A stretch of DNA of 64,000 nucleotides from contig CAMYKW010000009.1 of the NCBI GenBank assembly GCA_947259175.1, forward strand, positions 62,001 through 126,000. The letters run 5' to 3'. The notes beneath the pieces are model-generated. The model was not told the origin of the DNA. It was given only the letters and a program-made list of their open reading frames with translations, and did not search any database. Made by a program: the position numbers and the translations under genes. Below, piece after piece: positions 33,959 to 42,282 of this stretch. This DNA comes from an uncultured Gammaproteobacteria bacterium. GTDB taxonomy: Bacteria > Pseudomonadota > Gammaproteobacteria > Arenicellales > JAANXG01. How positions within the stretch are numbered: the first letter of the stretch is position 1; each line of letters opens with the position of its first letter.

Positions 33959-35749
33959 GTGCAGATTAAGGCCGTCAGTCGCGCGGCGCCAAACGCGCTG
34001 TCCGTGGAGGGCCGGCCGACGGACGCCCGCGGCACGGCGTGGGGTGTGTGGCAGTTGGCGAATCCTGATCATGCGGTGCGCTGCACGCTGATTGCACTTT
34101 TGGCGTTAGCGATTTTTTTGTTGCAGTATCAATTCCGTTCTTGGGATGACAACCGCCTCACAAGTTGGCAGTGGGTATTCGCCGACGCGAACCTCGCGGT
34201 GTTGTTTTTACAGATTTGCGCGGCCTTGCTCGTCGCTTACTTGCTGGCGGGCAGCGCGATTCGCGCGCTAGATCGTCCGTTGACTCTTTTTTTGGCGTCT
34301 GGCGCGGCGGCGGTGTTGTTGTGGCGGGAACCCGAAGTCATTGTCGACAGCGCGCGCTACTTTGCCCAGGCAAAGCACATCGAGCAGTATGGCATCGTCT
34401 ACTTCTTCAGGGAGTGGGGCGGGGCGATACCCGCGTGGACCGATCTGCCCCTGATTCCGTTCCTGTTTGGACTTGCTTTGAAGCTGTTTGGGGAATCCAG
34501 GTACGTCATCCAGGGTCTAACCACATTGTTGTTCTCCGCCACCGTGGTGGTGACCTATCTGATCGGCAGGCAAATGTGGTCGCATACGCTTGGCCTCAGC
34601 GCCGGAATGCTGTTGTTGGCGATGCCCTATCTGTTGACCCAGGCGCCGTTGACAATGACCGATGTGCCGACCATGTTCTTCCTGAGCCTGGCGGTACTCG
34701 CAACGATTCATGGGTTGCGAAAAGGCGGTAGCGCGAATCTATTATTGGCCGCGTCTGCGATTGTGCTCGCGATGCTGGCCAAGTACTCCACGTGGCTGAT
34801 GCTCACCGTTATACCGGTCATCGTATTGGTGGAATTCCGCCGGCAGGGGATCTCGGCGTTTCAACGCGGGTTGGGTATCGCCGCCTGGACTGTGGCTCTA
34901 TGGGCGCCGATCCTGCTTTGGCGCTATGAATTGTTCGCGCATCAGCTGATTTTTTTGCAGGAATATCAGTATCCCGCCTTGTACCGCTGGAGCGAGGGCT
35001 ATCTCTCGACCTTATTGTTCCAATTGCACCCTTTCATTGCCCTCGCGGCAATGGTCTCATTGGTTACCGCGGTAATTAACCGGGATCCGAAGTATTTGAT
35101 TATCGGCTGGATGTTGTTTCTGGTAGCGGTGCTGGAGATCAAGCGCATCCGCTACACGATCATCGTGTTTCCGATGTTGGCGCTGATGGCTGCCTACGGA
35201 CTGGAGTCGATAACAGACCGGATGGCGCGGCGCTTTACGCTGCTGGCGGCAATTGCGTCGTCGCTCGTCATCGCGGTCTTCGGGCACTTGGCTTTTCTGA
35301 AGACAACCAGCGCGGTGAATCTACAGCGGGCGGGCAGCTATCTTTCGACCGTGGATCAACAGTGGATCGAAGTGTATACCTTGCCGCAGGTCCACTCGGT
35401 GATCAATCCGGCGGTATCCGTGCCGATCCTCGACCTGTATACCGATAAACCCATCGTGTATCGCCGCAATGCCGGTCTCGGGAACCAGAGCGTGCCGCCG
35501 GATGTCGCCCGGTCTCCGTTGCGCTTTACCTGGGAACTCCCGGATTGGAGATTTTTTGACGAATCACAAATAACCGCGTACTCGGATAGAGCGATTGTTG
35601 TTATTCTGAGTGACCCACGGCAGACGGTGCCCGCGAGTGTGGCTCGGGCTCTAACGGGTTTCACGCTCACGAAAGAATTTTACGAGCAAAGCGGCGTATT
35701 TCGATATCGCACCTTTGTGCAAATTTATCAGCCGATGAAAAGCATCTGA
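33959..35749 (+). CDS. GT39-type (ArnT/PMT-like) integral membrane glycosyltransferase
   Basis: 596 residues from GTG 33959. About eleven hydrophobic helices follow a short cytoplasmic start. The first periplasmic loop carries acidic residues (EPEVIVDSARYFAQAKHIEQYG) as in GT39 enzymes, then LPLIPFLFGLALKLFGESRY and APLTMTDVPTMFFL. A C-terminal periplasmic domain of about 170 residues ends the protein. GT39 enzymes move sugars from polyprenyl-phosphate donors to lipids or proteins. Its place between sulfur-transfer genes is odd; it starts 48 bp after the DsrH-like gene and ends 12 bp before YeeE. Confidence 0.85.
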   Translation: MQIKAVSRAAPNALSVEGRPTDARGTAWGVWQLANPDHAVRCTLIALLALAIFLLQYQFRSWDDNRLTSWQWVFADANLAVLFLQICAALLVAYLLAGSAIRALDRPLTLFLASGAAAVLLWREPEVIVDSARYFAQAKHIEQYGIVYFFREWGGAIPAWTDLPLIPFLFGLALKLFGESRYVIQGLTTLLFSATVVVTYLIGRQMWSHTLGLSAGMLLLAMPYLLTQAPLTMTDVPTMFFLSLAVLATIHGLRKGGSANLLLAASAIVLAMLAKYSTWLMLTVIPVIVLVEFRRQGISAFQRGLGIAAWTVALWAPILLWRYELFAHQLIFLQEYQYPALYRWSEGYLSTLLFQLHPFIALAAMVSLVTAVINRDPKYLIIGWMLFLVAVLEIKRIRYTIIVFPMLALMAAYGLESITDRMARRFTLLAAIASSLVIAVFGHLAFLKTTSAVNLQRAGSYLSTVDQQWIEVYTLPQVHSVINPAVSVPILDLYTDKPIVYRRNAGLGNQSVPPDVARSPLRFTWELPDWRFFDESQITAYSDRAIVVILSDPRQTVPASVARALTGFTLTKEFYEQSGVFRYRTFVQIYQPMKSI

Positions 35750-35761
35750 GGGGATGGCTAT

Positions 35762-37234
35762 ATGAGTACTACAGCGCTTGATATGGCAGCCACGGACGCC
35801 GCCAAGATTGAAAACGACCTGCGGAAGAAACGTCTCTGGGCCTATGGAATCGCGACGCTGTTCGCGGCCATCAGTATTGGCACCTACCTGTACAGTGAGT
35901 ATTACATCTACCTCTCGGTGTATCTGTGGTTTGGATTCATCTATGGCATGTGCCTGCAGTACGGGAGATTCTGCTTCTCGTCAGCGTTCCGTGACCTGTT
36001 CGCGGTAGGGGTGCCGCGCATGGCGGTGGGTATCATGATCGCCACGGTGCTGTTTGCAGCGGTGAGCGCCGCCGTAACCGCCACCGGTTTGAGTACATTT
36101 CATGCCGCGCCCACCAGCATCCATGCGGTGATTGCCGGAACGATCTTCGGTATTGGTATGGTATTCGCCGGTGGATGTGCCTCGGGTTCGTTGTACAAGA
36201 CCGGTGAGGGCAATATGAGTGCGGCACTGGTGATTCTGTCCATCAGCGTCACCCAGGCGTTGTTTGCCGACGTCGCCGGGTGGACCAATCTCCTGGTGCC
36301 CGAATCCTGGCACCAGTCCGCCTTGGCCAAAGGTCTGCCGGAAACAATTAGCGCCGGGGACGGTTGGGTCGACCAGTACCTGGCGGGCTATGTATGGAAT
36401 CAACCGGTGCTCACCTTCGCTACCCTGATGGGGATGCTGGATGAATCCGTCGCCGGCGCGTTTGTCGGCAATATGTTGATTGGCGTGGTAATTCCGGCGG
36501 CGTTGTTGCTGATTGTGGTTTACATCGGTTGGTCGCGTCGGGCGTTTCTCAAGAAGCGACTCAAGGAGAAAGGACAAACGACGTTTCGCGATGAGCTCGA
36601 GGGGTATTGGGCGATGATTACCGCCAACAAGCGCACGGCTATTGCCGGCCTGCTGTTGGGCATCTTCTGCGGACTACAGATGCTGGTGACCCAGGGGCTG
36701 CGGGTCAAGTTCGGCATCCAGAACGCCGGCACGCTGTTGGAGCGTATCGGGTTTGACTACGGGATATCGGTCAACGGGACCGTGTTTGATCCTGGTTACT
36801 GGTATGTGACCACCCAGGAGGCCCAGTGGGTCGGCTGGGTGTTCAACAAACTCGGTGCGGACAATATGGACAACATCTACTTCGGATTCGTCAATGGGAT
36901 TCCCAATCCGGCGCTCAATCCCGCGGATTGGATGTCCCTCGCGTTGATCGGCGGTGCGGCTGTGATGGCGCTGTTGAACAACGAATTCAAGTTTAAAAAG
37001 CCGACTCTGGAACTGGCGATGTGGGCGGTCATCGGTGGTGCATTGATGGGTATCGGTTCACGTCTCGGGCTAGGGTGCAACGTCGGCGCGTTTTTTGTCC
37101 GCGTGGCCCAGGGTGATACATCGGGATGGTTGTTTGGATTGGGGATGATCGGCGGCGCCTACATTGGCGTTAAATTCTTCAATTGGTGGACGGAGCGGCG
37201 TATGGCGAAGGAATTCGCGTCCTGTGATTTTTAA
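35762..37234 (+). CDS. YeeE/YedE (TsuA-like) sulfur-compound transporter
   Basis: 490 residues with about ten or more helices in two similar halves. Conserved cysteine motifs are IYGMCLQYGRFCFSSAFRD and VFAGGCASGSLYKTGEG in the first half, and GIGSRLGLGCNVGAFF in the second. In the related bacterial TsuA, such cysteines pass thiosulfate across the membrane. It probably imports thiosulfate or another sulfane compound for the TusA encoded next. The TAA stop lies in the TTAA that flanks mobile element B. Confidence 0.9.
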   Translation: MSTTALDMAATDAAKIENDLRKKRLWAYGIATLFAAISIGTYLYSEYYIYLSVYLWFGFIYGMCLQYGRFCFSSAFRDLFAVGVPRMAVGIMIATVLFAAVSAAVTATGLSTFHAAPTSIHAVIAGTIFGIGMVFAGGCASGSLYKTGEGNMSAALVILSISVTQALFADVAGWTNLLVPESWHQSALAKGLPETISAGDGWVDQYLAGYVWNQPVLTFATLMGMLDESVAGAFVGNMLIGVVIPAALLLIVVYIGWSRRAFLKKRLKEKGQTTFRDELEGYWAMITANKRTAIAGLLLGIFCGLQMLVTQGLRVKFGIQNAGTLLERIGFDYGISVNGTVFDPGYWYVTTQEAQWVGWVFNKLGADNMDNIYFGFVNGIPNPALNPADWMSLALIGGAAVMALLNNEFKFKKPTLELAMWAVIGGALMGIGSRLGLGCNVGAFFVRVAQGDTSGWLFGLGMIGGAYIGVKFFNWWTERRMAKEFASCDF

Positions 37235-37379
37235 GGAGGCTCTGAATAATCCATCCCTGTATGATCAGAAAAACGAAAAGTGCGATTTTCGTTTTTCTCC
37301 ACAGTTCGATCACTTGCGTGATTGAACTGTGTCGGTACGTCCGTGTACCGGCGGAACCTCTGATCAATTCAGAGGTTCC
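37235..37379. mobile_element. MITE-like element B (145 bp, IS5-type ends)
   Basis: The ends are GGAGGCTCTGAAT on the left and, as reverse complement, GGAACCTCTGAAT on the right. It is flanked by direct TTAA repeats at 37231-37234 and 37380-37383. It contains the same AAAAACGAAAA/ATTTTCGTTTTT hairpin as element A, an extra hairpin CAGTTCGATCAC/GTGATTGAACTG and the terminal hairpin GGAACCTCTGA/TCAGAGGTTCC. It lies between yeeE and tusA and may act as a transcription attenuator. Confidence 0.75.
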
Positions 37380-37412
37380 TTAACGCTCAAAGCGAATGCG
37401 AGGAGATTAGGT

Positions 37413-37658
37413 ATGAAGTTCGAAAAGCGCGACGACGGCGTCTACGTGTTGGATGTTAAGGGCTACGTGTGTCCACATCCGCAGATCTACACCAAAAAGG
37501 CGTTGTCCAAGGTGAAAAGCGGCGACGTGGTAGAGGTTATCTTTGACAATCCCTCATCCGGTGAGTCCATCGCCGCGATGTGTGACACCGCCGGTGACGA
37601 GATCGTAAACAAGAAACACGAAGGCGGCCAATTCGTGTGGGACATAGAAAAGGGTTGA
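37413..37658 (+). CDS. tusA: TusA-family sulfur carrier protein
   Basis: 81 residues from the ATG at 37413, preceded by AGGAG. It has the signature VKGYVCPHPQIYTKKAL; the Cys of the CPxP motif carries sulfur as persulfide. The C-terminal half (SGDVVEVIFDNPSSGESIAAMC) matches the TusA fold. YeeE-TusA pairs are common, TusA being the cytoplasmic acceptor of imported sulfur. It may exchange sulfur with the DsrE-like proteins upstream. Confidence 0.93.
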   Translation: MKFEKRDDGVYVLDVKGYVCPHPQIYTKKALSKVKSGDVVEVIFDNPSSGESIAAMCDTAGDEIVNKKHEGGQFVWDIEKG

Positions 37659-37757
37659 GTATCCGTTAACCCGCGCGGAAGTCTGCGGCATTTGCCGCGA
37701 CACGGGTTGCGGACATGCGCTTCGGGTCGCAATTGAATTGCAAAAAGGTAGGTGACA

Positions 37758-37943
37758 ATGAAAACCGGACTGTGGTCAGTGGTCGTCATGGTGGCGGGAT
37801 TTATCGGGTTCATGGCCGGTTACAGCCTGTCCCCGATGATCGAGGTGGGTTTGATTGGAAGTGAACCAAGTCAGGCGGGGATCAAAGCCGAAGTCGACCA
37901 AGATATGCAAGAGTATTATTCCAAGTTAACCGGGGAAGACTAA
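37758..37943 (+). CDS. 61-residue membrane-anchored protein with C-terminal EYY motif
   Basis: From the ATG at 37758 (GTG 37752 would add two residues), preceded by AAGGTAGG. One N-terminal helix (GLWSVVVMVAGFIGFMAGYSL) is followed by a short soluble tail ending DQDMQEYYSKLTGED. The tail motif (D/E)MxEYYxKL recurs at the end of the next small protein. Both are about the same size and layout, so they look like paralogues. The function is unknown; the context is YeeE/TusA sulfur transfer. Confidence 0.7.
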   Translation: MKTGLWSVVVMVAGFIGFMAGYSLSPMIEVGLIGSEPSQAGIKAEVDQDMQEYYSKLTGED

Positions 37944-38035
37944 ATGAACACCACGCAAGCGACCGGTGGTGTTTTACGCCCGTTACCGTGGGTACGCCGC
38001 GGTATCGGGCGCCTGGGTGAAAGGGGGCGGAGAAA

Positions 38036-38245
38036 TTGAAAAACACTGTATGGGTTATGCTTACCGCGGGCGTTGCGGTGGTTGCTTTCTTATTTGGCTT
38101 CAACATTTCGTCAAATACCGGCGTTGAGCCTGGATTCTTCGAACTTCCGGAGGCCGGTGGCTATGGTGCGGGGCCGGGAGGGGGTGAGGCCGGTGAAGGT
38201 GTCTCCGACGAGATGGAAGAGTATTATAAGAAGCTGTTAGAGTAG
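38036..38245 (+). CDS. 69-residue membrane-anchored protein with C-terminal EYY motif
   Basis: The likely start is TTG 38036, preceded by GGGGGCGGAG. An N-terminal helix (VWVMLTAGVAVVAFLFGFNI) is followed by a Gly-rich linker and the ending DEMEEYYKKLLE, matching DQDMQEYYSKL of the previous gene. The pairing of two such proteins after tusA argues for real, related genes. The function is unknown; membrane docking of a soluble sulfur carrier would fit but is speculative. Confidence 0.65.
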   Translation: MKNTVWVMLTAGVAVVAFLFGFNISSNTGVEPGFFELPEAGGYGAGPGGGEAGEGVSDEMEEYYKKLLE

Positions 38246-38303
38246 TCAACGGTTGCCGTCTTGGCGCAGTTCACCTGGTGAATACGAATACAGCGTCCCT
38301 TTC

Positions 38304-39722
38304 ATGCGCGGCCCATTGAGCGACGCGGTGATCCTCGGTGGCGGGCTCGCCGGGCTCACCACGGCTTACCAGCTCGACAAGTCCGGACGAACGGTGACCT
38401 TGGTCGAGCGGGAAGCCGAACTCGGCGGCTTGGCGCGAACCGTGGAGGCAAAGGGCTTCCGCTTCGATCTTGGCGGACACCGCTTCGTCACCACTGATAG
38501 TGAACTCGACGTGTTCGTGCGCGATCTATTGGCCGGCGACTACGTGGAAGTGGATCGATCGAGCCGCATCCTGCTTGCGAATAATTGGTTTCACTATCCT
38601 TTGCGGCCCTGGAACGCACTGTCCGGGTTTGGCATCTCCACCGCGTCCAGGATCCTTTACGACTACGCTGTCGAACAGGTCAAGGCGCGTTTTATTGCCG
38701 CGCCGCCGGCATCCCTGGAAGACTGGGTAGTCCGTCATTATGGGCGCCGCATGTACTTGCTTTATTTCAAAGAGTACAGCGAAAAGGTGTGGGGGATAGA
38801 TTGCCGCAGTATCGCCCCCGAATGGATCGAGCAGCGTGTGCAAGGGTTGTCCCTGGGCGTCGCCGTGCTCAATGCCGTCATGCCGCGTGTCGGGGCCAAG
38901 CGATCGACTTTGGCAACACGTTTTCTTTATCCGCCATTGGGCATCGGCCAGATCGCCGAGCGCCTGCGTCAGGGAATAGGCGCCGCGAGTTGCGTTCTTA
39001 ACGACGCTACCGTGGTGCGCATGGATCATGCCGATGACCGAATTCAGCAGGTGACGGTCCGTCGCGGTAACGACACCCGTATGCATGGCGGCGAGGAATT
39101 TGTGTCCACGATACCGTTGCAGACCTTGGTCACCGCGCTGTATCCACGCCCGCCCGCTGCTGTGCTGGCCGCGGCGTCACAGTTGCGCAGCCGCGATCTG
39201 CTGGTGGTGGCGGTGATGATCAACAGGCCCCGCATCACCGAGCATACCTGGATATACTTGCCCGAAAGCAAGATTCCGTTCGGCCGCATACACGAACCCA
39301 CCAACTGGAGTCCGCTCATGGCGCCTGCGGGGAAGACGATGCTGGTTGCCGAGTATTTTTGTTTCCGCGGTGACCGCATATGGAACCGCACCCAGGCCGA
39401 GGCGACGAGAGTTACTGTCGATGGTCTGCAAAGCCTGGGTTTGATAGATCATCGTGACGTGCTGGGCAGCGTCGTACTGCGGATACCGAACGCTTATCCG
39501 TTGTTCGAAACGGGTTATAGGGAGCGCTGCGAACGCATTTACGATTATCTCGACAGGTTCGGCAATCTGCACGTGGCGGGGCGCGGCGGAACATTCCGTT
39601 ATTACAATATGGATCATGCGATGCGTTCCGGTATGGACATCGCCGCCAAACTCGTGGATACCGGAGCGGCGCGCCAGACACCGGGAGCGGATCAAGCGGC
39701 CGGCATCGCGGGTTTGATATGA
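38304..39722 (+). CDS. FAD-dependent oxidoreductase (protoporphyrinogen-oxidase/UDP-galactopyranose-mutase-like)
   Basis: About 472 residues from the ATG at 38304 (TTG 38253 is an alternative). The FAD-binding start is AVILGGGLAGLTTAYQLDKSG with VEREAELGGLARTVE. The segment FRFDLGGHRFVTTD and a later WFHYPLRPWNALSG are typical of amine-oxidase-like flavoproteins found in glycan and exopolysaccharide clusters. The C-terminal FAD segment is LHVAGRGGTFRYYNMDHAMRSG. Its stop overlaps the next gene by 4 bp. The substrate is unknown. Confidence 0.8.
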   Translation: MRGPLSDAVILGGGLAGLTTAYQLDKSGRTVTLVEREAELGGLARTVEAKGFRFDLGGHRFVTTDSELDVFVRDLLAGDYVEVDRSSRILLANNWFHYPLRPWNALSGFGISTASRILYDYAVEQVKARFIAAPPASLEDWVVRHYGRRMYLLYFKEYSEKVWGIDCRSIAPEWIEQRVQGLSLGVAVLNAVMPRVGAKRSTLATRFLYPPLGIGQIAERLRQGIGAASCVLNDATVVRMDHADDRIQQVTVRRGNDTRMHGGEEFVSTIPLQTLVTALYPRPPAAVLAAASQLRSRDLLVVAVMINRPRITEHTWIYLPESKIPFGRIHEPTNWSPLMAPAGKTMLVAEYFCFRGDRIWNRTQAEATRVTVDGLQSLGLIDHRDVLGSVVLRIPNAYPLFETGYRERCERIYDYLDRFGNLHVAGRGGTFRYYNMDHAMRSGMDIAAKLVDTGAARQTPGADQAAGIAGLI

Positions 39723-41188
39723 AATGCGCGCTGGTCATACCCGCATGGCGCTCGGAAGATCTGTTTCCGACCAAGACGGCGGGCTTCCAGATCAACTACT
39801 GGGAGCCCCTGGGTACGCTGTACCTGGCGGCGGCGCTGCAAAAGGCGGGGCATGCGGTGCAGTTTTACAACGGCGCCTTTCAGAGCCATGCCGAGATCAT
39901 GGCCGGCATCAAAGATTTCGAACCACAGTTTGTCGGAATCTATTCGACGACATTCGGCTGGCCGAAAGCGGTCTCAACCGCCGGCGCGGTGAAGGCTTTG
40001 GACGGCAATATCTTTGTGTGTGCCGGCGGGCCTTATCCCATCGCGGAACAGGACCAATGCCTGACCAACGGCGGTGCAATCTTCGATGCGGTGGTGACTG
40101 GGGAGGCTGAGACGACGGTCCCGGAGATGGTCGACCGGCTTGAACGGGCCGCATCCCTAGATGGTGTGCTCGGTGTGGTGTTTCGTAAAGTACAACGCGT
40201 GATCCGTAATCCACCGCGACCGTTGATTGAGGACCTTGATGCACTGGCGTTCCCGGCAAGGGAGTTACTGGGCGATCCGAATCGTTACGTTCCACCGCCG
40301 GCGACGTACCGCCGCAAGCCGGTGGCGGTGATGATTACCTCACGGGGCTGCAGCCGGCGATGCATCTTTTGTTTCCAGACCGACAAGCAAAGGAAAAGCG
40401 GCCGGCGTGGGGTGCGTTATCGTTCGGTAGACAACGTGCTGCAGGAAATCGAGCTGTGCCTCAATATGGGTTACCGCGAAATCAAGTTCATCGATGACAG
40501 CTTCGCCGCCGACTATGATCGGGCGATGGCCCTGGCGCGGGGGATTCGTGCGCGGCGCTTGAACTTCGTGTGGTTCGCATCGGCGTGCGTCAATCAGGTG
40601 GACAGGCCGTTGCTGCAGGCGATGAAAGACGCCGGTTGCTGGGCCATCCTCCTGGGCGCCGAGAGCGGCGTGCAGCGCAACCTGAATACGCTGCGTAAGG
40701 GGATAACGCTGGATCAGACCCGGGCGGCGGTACGCGCCGCCAAGGACGTGGGTTTGAAGGTGAGCACGCCGTTTTTGTTCGGCATACCGGGCGAGACCTT
40801 CGAAGACGGTCTCAAGACCATAGAATTTGCCGCGGAATTGAATCCCGATCTGGCAAACTTTCATGCGTTGACGGCATTTCCGGGTACTTATCTTTACGAG
40901 CACCTCGACGAGTTCGGCACGGTGTCCAATCAACTGTCAGACTACAGCTATCAGGGAGCGGCTTTCGCGCCCTACACCATGAGCCGCGAGCAGATCCAGG
41001 AGTTGCGCCAGTTGGCGTTTCGCCGTTTCTACACACGTCCCAGCTTCCTGCTGCAGAGGTTGGTGCAGATTCGCACCTGGCACGACTGCAAGGTCGCCGT
41101 CAGAGGGATACGCGGGTTGTTCTGGCTGTGGGCGAAAAGAAGGCTGTTCCAGCGCAAGCCCGTACGCGTCAGGGCTAAACGCGCATGA
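39719..41188 (+). CDS. B12-binding-domain radical SAM protein
   Basis: 489 residues. The first ~140 form a cobalamin-binding Rossmann-like domain (PLGTLYLAAALQKAGHAV, VGIYSTTFGWPKAV). A radical SAM domain follows, with TSRGCSRRCIFCFQT giving the CxxxCxxC cluster site, then EIKFIDDSFAADYDRA, WAILLGAESGVQRNL and STPFLFGIPGETFEDG. It is the type that modifies lipids or natural products by methylation or rearrangement. The start overlaps the FAD oxidoreductase stop (ATGA), so the two probably act together. It converges on the next gene with a 14-bp overlap. Confidence 0.88.
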   Translation: MKCALVIPAWRSEDLFPTKTAGFQINYWEPLGTLYLAAALQKAGHAVQFYNGAFQSHAEIMAGIKDFEPQFVGIYSTTFGWPKAVSTAGAVKALDGNIFVCAGGPYPIAEQDQCLTNGGAIFDAVVTGEAETTVPEMVDRLERAASLDGVLGVVFRKVQRVIRNPPRPLIEDLDALAFPARELLGDPNRYVPPPATYRRKPVAVMITSRGCSRRCIFCFQTDKQRKSGRRGVRYRSVDNVLQEIELCLNMGYREIKFIDDSFAADYDRAMALARGIRARRLNFVWFASACVNQVDRPLLQAMKDAGCWAILLGAESGVQRNLNTLRKGITLDQTRAAVRAAKDVGLKVSTPFLFGIPGETFEDGLKTIEFAAELNPDLANFHALTAFPGTYLYEHLDEFGTVSNQLSDYSYQGAAFAPYTMSREQIQELRQLAFRRFYTRPSFLLQRLVQIRTWHDCKVAVRGIRGLFWLWAKRRLFQRKPVRVRAKRA

Positions 41189-42263
41189 CCTGCCGGTATT
41201 CGCTCAACAGGGCGGGATACTGGCAGGGATTCAACAGGATATTGGTCATGAAATTGCACTCATGGCTGCAATAACACTCACGTTCCCGTATTGAGGCGAG
41301 CGCGCGTTTCGCCGCCGGTGTGTCGCACACCCTGGCGAGGTCATAGCCGTAATCGCGAATGTTGCCAAAAGCGTCCTGGCGTATTTCGCACGGATACACG
41401 TCGCCATTCTCGGTGAGCACCAGACTGGCGCGTCCGGCATAACAGGGTATCAGGCGCCGTTGCGCCAACATGGTGTCGTGGATGAGGCGCCGCTGTAATA
41501 CGTCCTGAGCGGCCTTTAATCGAGCGCCGGTGAAGCGATAGGTCCTGCGGCGTTCGCTCTTCAGGTTGCGCGCCAATCGTGAGACGGCATGTTGATACCT
41601 GGCGAGATCTACGTCCTTGCATTCAGTGTTGACCAGGTCTCCTCGCACCAGAGAAATCGTGTGTGTCCGGATGTCTTGCATGGACTCGACAAAATCTATG
41701 ATGCCATCCATCTTGTCCTGGTTCTGGGCTAGGAATACGGTGTTCACCCCCAACTCGAAATTGGGATGCAAGTCCAGCAGACCACGAAGGCGTTCATAGG
41801 TGTCCAGGGTCTTGTCGAAACTCCCCGGGGTGTTGCGTAACCGGTCGTGATCGTCATATAAGCCGTCAATGGACAGCTTGACGGCAATGACACTGTGCGT
41901 GCAGCGGCGCAGGATCTCCGCGGTTCTCTCTCTTATCAACTCGGGCGTAAGCCCGTTGGTGGGTAACAATATGATCGCCGGTCTGTTGAGGCGGTAAAAC
42001 ACCTCGCATATCTCCACCAAGTCCTTGCGCAGGTAAACCTCGCCACCGGAGAATGCCAGCCACAACAGGTTCTTTAGCGAACCTGCGGTCTTTTCAATTT
42101 CCCGTAAGCTCAATTCGTCACATCCGTTGTGCGGGTGTTGGTTGCTGCGTAGATAGAAACAGAACGGGCAACGCGCGTTGCATCGTCGCGTCAGGAAAAA
42201 CGTCAGATGGATTGGCCGGCGCTTGGAAAGAATCGAGGGCCAATGGCGTATCGGGGAAAACAT
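41175..42263 (-). CDS. Radical SAM protein with a Cys-containing C-terminal region
   Basis: 362 residues. The cluster motif is LTRRCNARCPFCFY (CxxxCxxC), followed by LAFSGGEVYLRKDL and LSIDGLYDDHDRLR. The C-terminal part has CYAGRASLVLTENGDVYPCEIRQDAFGN and CYCSHECNF, resembling a SPASM-like auxiliary cluster region. It could be a peptide- or lipid-modifying enzyme; no precursor peptide is evident. It is co-directional with the GT2 gene 19 bp upstream. Confidence 0.87.
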   Translation of the reverse strand: MFSPIRHWPSILSKRRPIHLTFFLTRRCNARCPFCFYLRSNQHPHNGCDELSLREIEKTAGSLKNLLWLAFSGGEVYLRKDLVEICEVFYRLNRPAIILLPTNGLTPELIRERTAEILRRCTHSVIAVKLSIDGLYDDHDRLRNTPGSFDKTLDTYERLRGLLDLHPNFELGVNTVFLAQNQDKMDGIIDFVESMQDIRTHTISLVRGDLVNTECKDVDLARYQHAVSRLARNLKSERRRTYRFTGARLKAAQDVLQRRLIHDTMLAQRRLIPCYAGRASLVLTENGDVYPCEIRQDAFGNIRDYGYDLARVCDTPAAKRALASIRERECYCSHECNFMTNILLNPCQYPALLSEYRQVMRV

Positions 42264-42282
42264 GACGTTGCTTTCCCTTGCC

